Below are positions 34,643-42,424 of a DNA stretch of 42,493 nt, one piece after another. The stretch lies in assembly GCA_002412765.1 (NCBI GenBank), contig DHVR01000054.1:1-42493 (forward strand), given 5' to 3'. The DNA comes from Leptolinea sp. UBA5203 (GTDB lineage: Bacteria > Chloroflexota > Anaerolineae > Anaerolineales > Anaerolineaceae). A model generated the notes under the pieces. That model saw only the letters and a program-made list of their open reading frames with translations, was not told where the DNA came from and ran no database searches. The position numbers and the translations under genes were made by a program. Numbering within the stretch: position 1 is the stretch's first letter; the number at the start of each line of letters is the position of its first letter.

Positions 34643-34672
34643 AGTTCGACAAAATAATATGTCGGTCGAACT
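34643..34672. promoter_or_regulatory. Inverted repeat in the MFS leader
   Basis: AGTTCGAC (34643-34650) and GTCGAACT (34665-34672) are perfect 8-base arms separated by 14 AT-rich bases. It lies in the untranslated leader of the MFS gene and could form an mRNA hairpin or act as a second operator. Confidence 0.4.
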
Positions 34673-34679
34673 CTTGAGT

Positions 34680-34698
34680 TAGTGTAATTCTTACACTA
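34680..34698. promoter_or_regulatory. Palindromic operator at the MFS transcription start
   Basis: TAGTGTAA-TTC-TTACACTA is a perfect 19-base palindrome with 8-base arms. It begins at the last base of the -10 hexamer and covers the predicted start of transcription, the position expected for a repressor site. No regulator gene lies next to it. Confidence 0.6.
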
Positions 34699-34725
34699 TT
34701 GTAATGGGTATAGTCAATGTGTCAA
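34698..34725 (-). promoter_or_regulatory. Strong promoter of the second MFS gene
   Basis: Minus strand: consensus TTGACA (34725-34720), a 16-base spacer, TACAAT (34703-34698). The leader before the ATG at 34622 is about 70 bases. Confidence 0.65.
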
Positions 34726-34739
34726 GAGGAAAAGGACTG

Positions 34740-35130
34740 AATTTTGGTTTAAACTAAATATTTGTCTATACAACTTATCGACAAGGGGGTTTGAGAAGGT
34801 TATAATATTCATGGGAAATAGATCCAAAGGCCCATCACGAGCGCATCGGAACAAAGCCGAATTTCATCTAAAGGATCAATCTCAAGATCAGGATGAATTT
34901 ACTGTTGAAATCCCCACCATTCCATACTATTATTAGGAATAACAAAGGGATAGGATTTCAAAGTCCCGAACCAACCTATTGAAGTGGAAATTTCTTTTAC
35001 CAAAGGATTGAAAAAACCAGCCACCCCGCTGGAGTGCTATGAATTGGCTATAGGATGAAAACTAACCTCATCCAATAAGCTTGTACGATTGTTGTTCATT
35101 CAATTTTTATTCGCGAGGATAAGGTAAACT
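34740..35130. other. Gap before serC, with a promoter and a short ORF
   Basis: A plus-strand promoter candidate TCGACA (34778-34783), 17 bases, TATAAT (34801-34806) lies here, followed 4 bases later by a 41-codon ORF (34811-34936, listed separately). The part from 34937 to 35100 shows nothing I can support. GAGGATAAGG precedes the serC ATG. Confidence 0.45.
34811..34936 (+). CDS. Possible small protein, 41 residues
   Basis: The ATG lies 4 bases after a TATAAT with a good -35 (TCGACA at 17 bases), which would make the message leaderless if the start is real. The predicted protein is basic at the start (MGNRSKGPSRAHRNKA), acidic in the middle and ends IPTIPYYY. It has no hydrophobic segment and no recognisable family. 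No Shine-Dalgarno site is present. Length, absence of a known relative and the tight -10 spacing keep this at low confidence; the promoter could instead serve serC through a leader of about 320 bases. Confidence 0.3.
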   Translation: MGNRSKGPSRAHRNKAEFHLKDQSQDQDEFTVEIPTIPYYY

Positions 35131-36198
35131 ATGAAAAAACATAATTTCAATGCAGGACCTTCCATCTTGCCACCCTACACCATAGAAAAAACCGCTGAAG
35201 CTGTCACCAATTTGAATGGCATTGGCCTGTCCATTCTGGAAATTTCTCATCGCAGTAAAGAATTTCAAGCCATCATGGATGAAGCACAATCTTTGTTCAA
35301 AGAATTGATGAATATCCCTGCTGGTTACGAAGTTCTTTATCTGGGTGGCGGGGCATGTACCCAATTCTTTATGCTTCCCTACAACATGCTGGAAACCAAA
35401 GCCGCTTATCTGAACACCGGCTCTTGGGCTAGTTCTGCCATTAAGGAAGCCAAAGTTTTTGGCGAAACGGTAGTGGTAGCCTCCTCCGAGGATAAAAATT
35501 TCAGCTACATTCCCAAGAACTACACCGTTCCCGCGGATGCAGATTATTTCCACATCACCACCAACAACACCATCTTCGGTTCCGAACTGCTGATCGACCC
35601 CACCGTCTCCGTTCCCCTGGTGGCCGATATGTCCTCTGATATTCTCAGCCGCCCCGTGGATATTTCGAAATACGCGCTCATCTACGGTGGCGCGCAAAAA
35701 AACCTTGGACCCGCAGGCCTGACCTTTGTTATCGTCAATCCGGATGCTCTCGGCAAAGTCAGCCGAAAAATCCCGAGCATGGTGGATTACCGCACCCACA
35801 TCAAATCCGGCTCCATGTTTAATACTCCCCCATGCTTGCCGATCTACTCTGCCCTGATGACCATGCAGTGGTTAAAGAGTATCGGCGGCGTTCCAGAAAT
35901 CATGAAGCGCAATGTTGAGAAATCCACCCTGCTGTACAACGAAATCGACCGCAACAAGTTATTTGTCGGCACCGTGGTTAAAGAAGACCGTTCCCGAATG
36001 AACGTTTGCTTCGTGCTGAAAGAAGAATATAAAGATTTGGAAGCCGATTTCCTGGCCCTGACCAGTGCCAAAGGTATGGTCGGGTTAAAAGGTCACCGAT
36101 CTGTTGGTGGTTTCCGCGCTTCCCTGTACAATGCCCTGCCTCTGGAAAGTGTCCAGGCATTGGTTGATACCATGCAGGAATTTGAAGCCAGCCATTAA
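35131..36198 (+). CDS. serC: Phosphoserine aminotransferase, Bacteroidota-like
   Basis: The enzyme makes 3-phosphoserine from 3-phosphohydroxypyruvate and glutamate in serine biosynthesis. The 355-residue PLP enzyme has MKKHNFNAGPSILP, FLGGGA-like LYLGGGACTQF, the PLP lysine Lys190 in IYGGAQKNLGPAG, and the C-terminal GHRSVGGFRASLYNALPLESVQALVDTMQEFE. These stretches match, from memory, SerC proteins of Bacteroidota more closely than the E. coli type. AAGG lies 7 bases before the ATG. serA follows 28 bases downstream. Confidence 0.94.
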   Translation: MKKHNFNAGPSILPPYTIEKTAEAVTNLNGIGLSILEISHRSKEFQAIMDEAQSLFKELMNIPAGYEVLYLGGGACTQFFMLPYNMLETKAAYLNTGSWASSAIKEAKVFGETVVVASSEDKNFSYIPKNYTVPADADYFHITTNNTIFGSELLIDPTVSVPLVADMSSDILSRPVDISKYALIYGGAQKNLGPAGLTFVIVNPDALGKVSRKIPSMVDYRTHIKSGSMFNTPPCLPIYSALMTMQWLKSIGGVPEIMKRNVEKSTLLYNEIDRNKLFVGTVVKEDRSRMNVCFVLKEEYKDLEADFLALTSAKGMVGLKGHRSVGGFRASLYNALPLESVQALVDTMQEFEASH

Positions 36199-36226
36199 GC
36201 GTCAGTCTCCATCATGAGAGGTTCCC

Positions 36227-37150
36227 ATGACAAAAGTATTAGTTGCCACCGATAAACCCTTCGCAGCCGAAGCCGTCACAGCCATAAAGAAAATCTGTTT
36301 GGATGCAGGTTTTGAATTCGCCCTGCTGGAAAAATATACGGAAGTTTCCCAATTGCTCGAGGCGGTAAAGGATATGGACGGCATGATCATCCGCAGTGAT
36401 CTAATCACCGCGGAAGTGCTGGACGCCGCCAAAAACTTAAAGATCGTTGTGCGCGCCGGCGCAGGTTATGACAATATTGATCTGGCTGCGGCTACCGCCC
36501 ACAACGTGGTCGCCATGAACACCCCCGGACAAAATGCCAACGCCGTGGCCGAACTGGCCATCGGAATGATGATCTACTATGCCCGCGGACTGTTCAATGG
36601 TAAATCCGGTTCAGAATTGAAAGGCAAAACCCTCGGTCTGCATGCTTTTGGCAATGTGGGCCGACAGGTCGCCCACCTGGCAAAAGCCTTCGATATGAAA
36701 GTGGTTGCCTTTGATCCCTTCATCGCCAAGGCAGATCGCTCCCAGTATGACGTGAACTTTGTGGAAAGTGTGGAAGCGTTGTATGCTGCCTGCCAATATG
36801 TCTCCGTCCATATTCCCGCAACAGCTGAAACAAAGAACTCCATCAACTATGCGCTGCTCTCCAGCATGCCCAAAGGCGCTGTGTTGGTCAATACTGCCCG
36901 CAAGGAAGTGGTTCATGAAGCGGATTTGCTGCGCATCTTTGAAGTCCGCCCCGATTTTGGTTATGTCTCCGATGTAGCCCCGGATTGTGCAGCAGATATT
37001 GCTGCCAAATTCCCGGGACGCTTCTATTTCACCCCCAAGAAGATGGGCGCCCAAACCGAAGAGGCCAACGTCAATGCCGGCATCGCGGCTGCTCAACAAA
37101 TTGAGCGGTTTATCAAACAAGGTGACCGCACCTTCCAGGTCAACAAGTAA
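36227..37150 (+). CDS. serA: D-3-phosphoglycerate dehydrogenase, short Bacteroidota-like form
   Basis: The NAD-dependent enzyme oxidises 3-phosphoglycerate to 3-phosphohydroxypyruvate, the first step of serine synthesis. The 307-residue protein lacks the ACT or ASB regulatory domain of long forms. The NAD fold shows GLHAFGNVG (137-145), and the catalytic Arg225 lies in VNTARKEVVHEADL. The usual catalytic His (TPHxG) is replaced: the sequence reads TPKKMGAQTEEANVNAGIAAAQQ, with Lys271 at that position. The same TPKKMGAQT motif occurs, from memory, in Bacteroidota SerA, so this is a subfamily trait and not decay. It is paired with serC in an operon. Confidence 0.9.
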   Translation: MTKVLVATDKPFAAEAVTAIKKICLDAGFEFALLEKYTEVSQLLEAVKDMDGMIIRSDLITAEVLDAAKNLKIVVRAGAGYDNIDLAAATAHNVVAMNTPGQNANAVAELAIGMMIYYARGLFNGKSGSELKGKTLGLHAFGNVGRQVAHLAKAFDMKVVAFDPFIAKADRSQYDVNFVESVEALYAACQYVSVHIPATAETKNSINYALLSSMPKGAVLVNTARKEVVHEADLLRIFEVRPDFGYVSDVAPDCAADIAAKFPGRFYFTPKKMGAQTEEANVNAGIAAAQQIERFIKQGDRTFQVNK

Positions 37151-37234
37151 TCTCCTCCATTCAGAGATAAGCGGTTGTCCAAACAGACAATTTATTATTC
37201 GACAACCACAATATATACCAAGAACCACGTACTT

Positions 37235-37262
37235 GTAAGGGCGACCGGCCAGTCGCCCTTAC
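37235..37262. repeat. Short hairpin repeat, copy B
   Basis: GTAAGGGCGAC and GTCGCCCTTAC are perfect 11-base arms around CGGCCA. It matches copy A at 33238-33275 in the GGGCGAC/GTCGCCC part. It lies in the gap between serA and hpt and falls within a misleading upstream extension of the hpt reading frame. Confidence 0.65.
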
Positions 37263-37342
37263 TTTTTGAACAATCCCTATTTGTTTCAGAGGAGTGCGGT
37301 ATACTTGAATCTGCAAAATTTATACAGCAAAGGATAAAATGG

Positions 37343-37909
37343 ATGAGCCCACAAGGTGATTTTCCGTATGAGTTTATTGGTGAATTATTAATTTCCCAGC
37401 ATGATATTCGTGAGCGGGTGGAAGCCCTTGGTGAGCAAATTACCAAAGATTATCTAAACTCCGAAAAACTGGTCCTCCTGGGTTTGCTGCGCGGCAGCGT
37501 GGTTTTCATGACTGATCTGATGCGTCAGATTCGCCGTCCCCTGACCCTGGATTTTATGTCCGTTTCCTCTTATGCCGGCACGGAATCCTCCGGTTTTGTG
37601 CGCATCGATTCCGATCACAAATCCACCATCAGCGGTTGGGATGTGATCCTGGTGGATGACATTATCGACAGCGGCTACACTATTCATACCATCCGCAAAC
37701 TGCTCATGGATCGCAATCCAAAAAGTCTCAAAATCTGCACCCTGTTGGACAAAGTGGATCGCCGTAAAGTGGATCTGACCATTGATTACTGCGGATTCCA
37801 AATCCCGGATTATTTTGTTGTCGGCTATGGATTGGATATTGATGAGAAAGGCCGAAATTTGCCTTATATCGCTTCTGTTGATTTAAACAAATACAATCAG
37901 CAAAAATAA
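37343..37909 (+). CDS. hpt: Hypoxanthine-guanine phosphoribosyltransferase
   Basis: The enzyme salvages hypoxanthine and guanine to IMP and GMP with PRPP. I place the start at the ATG at 37343 (MSPQGDFPYEFIGELLIS), with AGGA 8 bases upstream; a longer open frame runs back through a hairpin repeat and adds residues foreign to the family. The 188-residue protein has GLLRGSVVFMTDLMRQI (47-63), the PRPP-binding loop ILVDDIIDSGYTI (102-114) and DYFVVGYGLDIDEKGRNLPYI at the end, all typical. The serC-serA genes end 192 bases upstream. Confidence 0.93.
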   Translation: MSPQGDFPYEFIGELLISQHDIRERVEALGEQITKDYLNSEKLVLLGLLRGSVVFMTDLMRQIRRPLTLDFMSVSSYAGTESSGFVRIDSDHKSTISGWDVILVDDIIDSGYTIHTIRKLLMDRNPKSLKICTLLDKVDRRKVDLTIDYCGFQIPDYFVVGYGLDIDEKGRNLPYIASVDLNKYNQQK

Positions 37910-37911
37910 AG

Positions 37912-37944
37912 GCCAACCCCTTTGTGGGAAGGGATTGGCTTTCT
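37912..37944 (+). terminator. Terminator after hpt, followed by a second hairpin
   Basis: GCCAACCCCTT pairs with AAGGGATTGGC (one mismatch) around TGTGGG, followed by TTTCT. A second hairpin, AGAAGTAGC-CTAA-GCTGCTTCT, follows at 37952-37973. Confidence 0.65.
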
Positions 37945-38030
37945 AGGGGGAAGAAGTAGCCTAAGCTGCTTCTCTTACCTCCCATTTTAACACATTCCAT
38001 AGAACCTTTTATTAAACCTTCACAGGAAGC

Positions 38031-38522
38031 ATGCCAACCACGAACCCGATCCAAATACTACCCATTGATTCATCCGATGCAGCCTTGATTCAATCCGCCG
38101 CCAAAATCCATTGGGGCGATGTGTTGATCGTTGTCCACGGCAGCCTATATTATCTTGACCATTTACCGGGTTTTAAAGCCGTACAAGACGGGACCATGCA
38201 GGGCCTGGTAACCTATCAAATCGGTGAAGGCTTGTGTGAAATCGTCTCGTTGGATAGTTTTATCCCGCAGCAGGGAATCGGCCGCAGCCTGGTAAACGCC
38301 GTCATTGAAATAGCCCGACAAGCGGGATGCAAAAAAATTCTACTGGTCACCACCAATGACAATCTGGACGCCATGGCGTTTTATCAAAAATTGGGCTTCC
38401 AAATGGTCTGGGTAGAACCAGACGCAGTCTCCCGCAGCCGGGAAATCAAACCTTCCATCCCCATGTTTGCCGAAAACGGTCTGCCCATCCGTGATGAAAT
38501 CACTTTTGAATTGAAAATATAA
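38031..38522 (+). CDS. GNAT family N-acetyltransferase
   Basis: The 163-residue protein matches a single-domain GNAT acetyltransferase, which moves an acetyl group from acetyl-CoA to an amine or similar acceptor. The acetyl-CoA pyrophosphate-binding motif is IPQQGIGRSLVNAVIEIA (79-95; core QGIGRS at 81-86), followed by LLVTTNDNLDAMAFYQKLGFQMVWV, the usual motif-B region. The acceptor is unknown. The ATG has GGAAGC immediately before it. The gene stands alone between the hpt terminator and repeat cluster 2. Confidence 0.85.
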   Translation: MPTTNPIQILPIDSSDAALIQSAAKIHWGDVLIVVHGSLYYLDHLPGFKAVQDGTMQGLVTYQIGEGLCEIVSLDSFIPQQGIGRSLVNAVIEIARQAGCKKILLVTTNDNLDAMAFYQKLGFQMVWVEPDAVSRSREIKPSIPMFAENGLPIRDEITFELKI

Positions 38523-38578
38523 ACTCCGTTCCCCGATCATGGCAAGGGGTGAAATCAAAGGTATATGCCGTTTCTTTC

Positions 38579-39033
38579 GGCTTCGACAAGCTCAGCCAAC
38601 TTAATGTACTTTCCCTGAGCCCCCCACCTCCGCTCCCTGAGCCTGTCGAAGGGTGAAATTGATCAATCCGGATTTTGTAATAGCTGTAGAGCAGTGGTAA
38701 GTGCCCGATAGGGTTCGATAGACCCTACCGGATGCTGGCATGGAAATCACATAATCATGGAAATCCCATCTTGCACCAAATACGGCGGGAAAAAATCCCA
38801 CCTTACACCTGCAATTCCATTCCCTGAGCTTGTCGAAGGGAGAAATGGAACAACTCAGATTGTGTAACTCACTCAAAGGGGTCTCATTTTCGGCTTCGAC
38901 AGGCTCAGCCAACGATACCTCAGCTCCCTGAGCCTCCCCTATGGGGACTTTGTCGAAGGGTGAGATGGAACAAGTTGGATTGTGTTATTCACCCAAAGGG
39001 GTCTTATTTTCGGCTTCGACAAGCTCAGCCAAC
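38579..39033. repeat. Composite palindromic repeat cluster 2
   Basis: Two composite units run opposite to cluster 1: 38820-38913 and 38923-39033. Each goes from a CCCTGAGC...TTGTCGAAGGG arm to GGCTTCGACA(A/G)GCTCAGCC. The stretch 38717-38810, in inverted orientation, matches the core at 27986-28076 (shared GCCAGCATCCGG and GGGATTTTTTCCCGCCG read on the minus strand). A first partial unit covers 38579-38660. No gene is present. Confidence 0.8.
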
Positions 39034-39051
39034 AGCAGCTTCGATAATCTC

Positions 39052-40161
39052 TCACCCCGTCCTATGAACATGGCTGAGATGAATCAACTTCTCAAACAAG
39101 GCTTGAATCTCATCATCCGATAGTTCCAACGCGGCATCTCCGACCGTGACTTCCAACTTTTGCACACCAGCCAAACGAGTGGGCCGCAACGTATGGAACA
39201 TAAACACCTGATCTTCCTCTGCAATAATCTGGGCAGCGTTTTCCAAATCAACTTGCGTTCCCTCAAGATACAAATGCATCATATTAATCTGCAGTGGATT
39301 GGGATTGACCGTAATCCCCGGCAATTCGCACAAGCTGGCTGCTATGGATTGTGCCTTTGCCACATAGGTTGAAATTTGAGGCAAATGCTTTTTCAATCCC
39401 AATTGAGCCGAAAGGATCATGGGATACAAAGCAAACAATTTGCCACCATGCCGATGCCGCCACAGGCGTGCTTCCTGCATCAGGTCTTCCGGTCCGCACA
39501 AGGCCGCCCCGGCAATGGCGCCCAGAATTTTGTAAAAAGAAACATAAACCGTATCAAATGGCACGACAATCTCCGCCAGTTCCCGCTGATAAAAAGGAGT
39601 ACACTGCCACAGGCGGGCGCCGTCCATGTGGGTGTGGATGCCCTTATCCCGAGCCCATAGGGTCAGACGCTGCAAATCCTCCCAGGAGGGTAATTGGCCG
39701 CCAATCTCGCGCTGGGGTAACTCCAATAACAGGGTGGAAAACGCCTCCTTGACGGTAAATACATCCTCCGGTTTGAGTAAATTTTCAGCATCCCCCACCA
39801 GAATAGCCTGCAGGTTATGCAGCCGTTGATAGGCTTTCTGTTCATGCAGTTCCAAATGACAGGTCGGGTGAAATACCACACTGCGATTGTTGGTTCGGTC
39901 GGCGATGATGCGCAGCAGGATCTGCTGGGCCATGGTGCCAGTTGGCATAAAGACCGCACTTTCCTTGCCCAGTAAGGCAGCAATATCGGCTTCAAAGGAT
40001 TGAACCAACTCCCCTTCGCCATACATATCCGGACGTAGATCGGGGGGAACCGTCTCGCCAAGCTCCAGCAAATGTTCCCGTAATCCACGATAATTGGAGA
40101 TATGATGAGGTAAATAGCGAGTACAGAGTTGCTGCATTTCAACTAAAGTTCGTTTAGGCAT
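39052..40161 (-). CDS. Threonine-aldolase-like PLP enzyme (beta-eliminating lyase family)
   Basis: I start at the ATG at 40161 because GGAGG lies 4 bases upstream; the longer frame adds 17 residues. The 369-residue protein has fold-type-I PLP features: DMYGEGELVQSFEADIAALLGKE, MPTGTMAQQ (PLP phosphate), HMDGARLW with Asp180, and Lys211 in VYVSFYKILGAIAG as the PLP lysine. This fits L-threonine or low-specificity aldolase, or another beta-eliminating lyase. The family cleaves threonine to glycine and acetaldehyde. No clear partner gene is nearby. Confidence 0.8.
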   Translation of the reverse strand: MPKRTLVEMQQLCTRYLPHHISNYRGLREHLLELGETVPPDLRPDMYGEGELVQSFEADIAALLGKESAVFMPTGTMAQQILLRIIADRTNNRSVVFHPTCHLELHEQKAYQRLHNLQAILVGDAENLLKPEDVFTVKEAFSTLLLELPQREIGGQLPSWEDLQRLTLWARDKGIHTHMDGARLWQCTPFYQRELAEIVVPFDTVYVSFYKILGAIAGAALCGPEDLMQEARLWRHRHGGKLFALYPMILSAQLGLKKHLPQISTYVAKAQSIAASLCELPGITVNPNPLQINMMHLYLEGTQVDLENAAQIIAEEDQVFMFHTLRPTRLAGVQKLEVTVGDAALELSDDEIQALFEKLIHLSHVHRTG

Positions 40162-40272
40162 TTCGCCTCCAATCGACAAGTAAATTTCCAGTTTATGATA
40201 GTATATACCCAACCAAACCTGTAAGAAAAAAATCTCATTGTTGTTAAAACGGTGTGCATGTTGAGGCTAAAT

Positions 40273-41670
40273 ATGAAGGCACGGAACCTATTTACAGCAA
40301 TACCCCTACTTCTTATCCTCTACCTTTTCGGCAGTTGTACACCTGTGCCGGATCGCGTTACGCCTTCCGTCAGTTCACCAAGCCCCGCAAAGGACCAGGT
40401 CCTCACGACACTCATACCGACGATCATGCCCACCCTAACCCCTCAAGACACCGATTGCGACGGCTGGCTGGACACCCTGGACCTTTGCCCTCAAGAATCC
40501 GCACCAAACGGATTGGCGGGCTGCCTGCCTCTGACCCCTCCCAATGAACCCGATGCAGAAAATCCTGGCATTCACTTGCTTTATACCTTACCCATGGATC
40601 CATCCGGACAGCTAAGCATTGCCGGAGATCGTCTGATCCTGATCACCGACTATCAGAACAGTCTCTTGTTGATCTATGATCTTGCCGACGGCACACTCTT
40701 GCGCAGCTTGTCCCTCCCCAACTTACTCAATGAATCCCCGACCCTCCTACCGCAAGGCTTGCTATTAAAAAATTACGATCAACAGCGCTGGCGATTAATA
40801 ACCGTAGACGGGCAAGAGATTCTCAGTGTCGCCGAAGAACTGGAACTTGTTCTTCCAGAGCAAAATCTGCTCATCGGACGCAAGGAAAATTCCATCACCC
40901 TGCGGTCCCTGACCGATCCTGAAACAGCGCTTTTGACCCTGCCGGGAAGGTTCATGGCGCTGGATCCGGCCAGCCAACAACTGGCGATAGCCAACCCTGA
41001 AGTCTGCTCACTGGCTGTCTATGCGCTGCCAACAGGCACTCAAACCTTTCATAAAATTTTAGACCCACTGGATGAAGGCTGCCGGCAAAGTCCGCAGTTC
41101 ACCCCGGACGGGTTGCACCTGCTGCATTTCTCGGAGGGAATTACGACCATGGAAGCCCTCCAGCAGGACACAGCCAGCCAGACTCTCCCGGGTCAGGTGG
41201 TCGGATTCCTATCCGATGACCTTTTGCTTCTAAACCAGCAGACGCTTACCTTGTTAAGCCCTGTCTCCTCCCAACAGCTCTTGCTTGGATCCATTGGTAC
41301 ACAAAACTTTAGAGGCTTGTCCATCGGCCCAGAGGATAAATGGCTGGCGATCCACCTTCAGGATCCGGCACTATTTCCGGCGGATCACATCGTTTTTCTC
41401 GATCCACTCAGTAGGGAAACGCTCCTGGATACCGATGCCGATCATTTTTCGATCATCGGAAATCAAGTGCTGCTCTGGCTGGTAGGCGGCATGCAGCTAA
41501 GCCTCGTGAATACCGAAACCCTGCAGCACATTCAGCAATTCGAAATCGCTCCCATACAGGACGTTCAACCAGCACTAAACGGCAGCCTGCTGCTGATCAG
41601 TGGACAGGAGCAAATCCTTGACATTTATCGCCTGGGTGAAAATCCCAGCGGAGAAGAAACTCATGAATAA
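40273..41670 (+). CDS. Lipoprotein with thrombospondin-3-like motif and propeller-like domain
   Basis: I choose the ATG at 40273 (MKARNLFTAIPLLLILYLFGSC) because GAGG lies 6 bases upstream. The 465-residue protein has a lipoprotein signal (Cys22), a Thr/Ser/Pro linker, and DTDCDGWLDTLDLCP (59-73), a Ca2+-binding thrombospondin type-3-like motif. The rest (about 95-450) has repeating beta-strand patterns (LSIAGDRLILITDY, LLLIYDLADG, LAIANPEVCSLAVYALPTG, LLLISGQEQILDIYRL) resembling a WD40/PQQ-type propeller. The function is unknown. It overlaps the next gene by 8 bases. Confidence 0.68.
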   Translation: MKARNLFTAIPLLLILYLFGSCTPVPDRVTPSVSSPSPAKDQVLTTLIPTIMPTLTPQDTDCDGWLDTLDLCPQESAPNGLAGCLPLTPPNEPDAENPGIHLLYTLPMDPSGQLSIAGDRLILITDYQNSLLLIYDLADGTLLRSLSLPNLLNESPTLLPQGLLLKNYDQQRWRLITVDGQEILSVAEELELVLPEQNLLIGRKENSITLRSLTDPETALLTLPGRFMALDPASQQLAIANPEVCSLAVYALPTGTQTFHKILDPLDEGCRQSPQFTPDGLHLLHFSEGITTMEALQQDTASQTLPGQVVGFLSDDLLLLNQQTLTLLSPVSSQQLLLGSIGTQNFRGLSIGPEDKWLAIHLQDPALFPADHIVFLDPLSRETLLDTDADHFSIIGNQVLLWLVGGMQLSLVNTETLQHIQQFEIAPIQDVQPALNGSLLLISGQEQILDIYRLGENPSGEETHE

Positions 41671-42424
41671 ATCCGAACAATACAAACTGGAAATCAAGGC
41701 TGCCGCAAACCTAGAGACTTATCTATTGCAAAATAGCTGCCTGCCTGGGCCGCGCTCTAATCTGGAGCTGCTCTATGTCGCCGCCGATCTATGCTCTGAA
41801 GCTGATTTGCGAAAATGGCTGGCGCTCAGCCCAGAACAAGCGCCGGAAAACACCCCCGAGGTTTTCTTGCAGCTCATCGGTGTAGTGGGGCTGGGACGCC
41901 TGATTCTGGAGCATGGTCAGCCGGAAGATACTCGCCGTTTGCGGGAATTCGCCAACGATGACCGCTGGCGCGTCCGAGAAGGGGTGGCCATGGCCTTGCA
42001 GCAGATTGGATTTAAGGATGCACAACTCCTGGCGGAGATTACTCGACCCTGGCTAGATGGCAGCCTGCATGAATTGCGCGCAGTGGCAGCCGCCTGGGCA
42101 GAACCCGGCTTGCTAAAAACGGCCTTCAGCCAGAATACCGCTCTGGAGTATATGGATCAAATCACTCGAAACTTTCAGCAAAGCACCAGCACGGATAAGG
42201 AAGCCCGGCGTATATTGAAAAAGGGTTTGGAATATGCCTGGAGCGTAGTGGTCGCCGCCAACCTGGAGCTGGGAAAACCATATTTTGAAAAATGGTTCCA
42301 CGCCAACCAGGCCATCCGGAAAATTATGCTGGTAAACTTAACCAAAAATCGCCTGATCAAAGCCGATCCGGTCTGGGTCGATACATTGATAGCCCAGGCA
42401 GGTAAAGAGGTAGATCATGATTGA
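41663..42424 (+). CDS. HEAT-repeat-like protein
   Basis: I choose the ATG at 41663 with GGAGAAG 6 bases upstream; it overlaps the previous stop by 8 bases. The 253-residue protein is helical and without membrane segments. The stretch LREFANDDRWRVREGVAMALQQIG followed by LRAVAAAWAEP has the helix-hairpin pattern of HEAT or armadillo repeats. Such proteins are scaffolds; a DNA-alkylation-repair-like fold is an alternative. The stop overlaps the HAD gene by 8 bases, so the lipoprotein, this gene and the HAD gene are coupled. Confidence 0.6.
   Translation: MNKSEQYKLEIKAAANLETYLLQNSCLPGPRSNLELLYVAADLCSEADLRKWLALSPEQAPENTPEVFLQLIGVVGLGRLILEHGQPEDTRRLREFANDDRWRVREGVAMALQQIGFKDAQLLAEITRPWLDGSLHELRAVAAAWAEPGLLKTAFSQNTALEYMDQITRNFQQSTSTDKEARRILKKGLEYAWSVVVAANLELGKPYFEKWFHANQAIRKIMLVNLTKNRLIKADPVWVDTLIAQAGKEVDHD

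Noticed and set aside
37175..37342. N-terminal extension of the hpt reading frame
   Set aside because: It runs through a hairpin repeat and adds residues unlike the family. The ATG at 37343 has a Shine-Dalgarno site and gives the normal length.
38601..38912. Minus-strand open frame of about 100 codons in repeat cluster 2
   Set aside because: It begins within one repeat unit and ends in another; its residues (for example FDKLREWN) are translated repeat arms.
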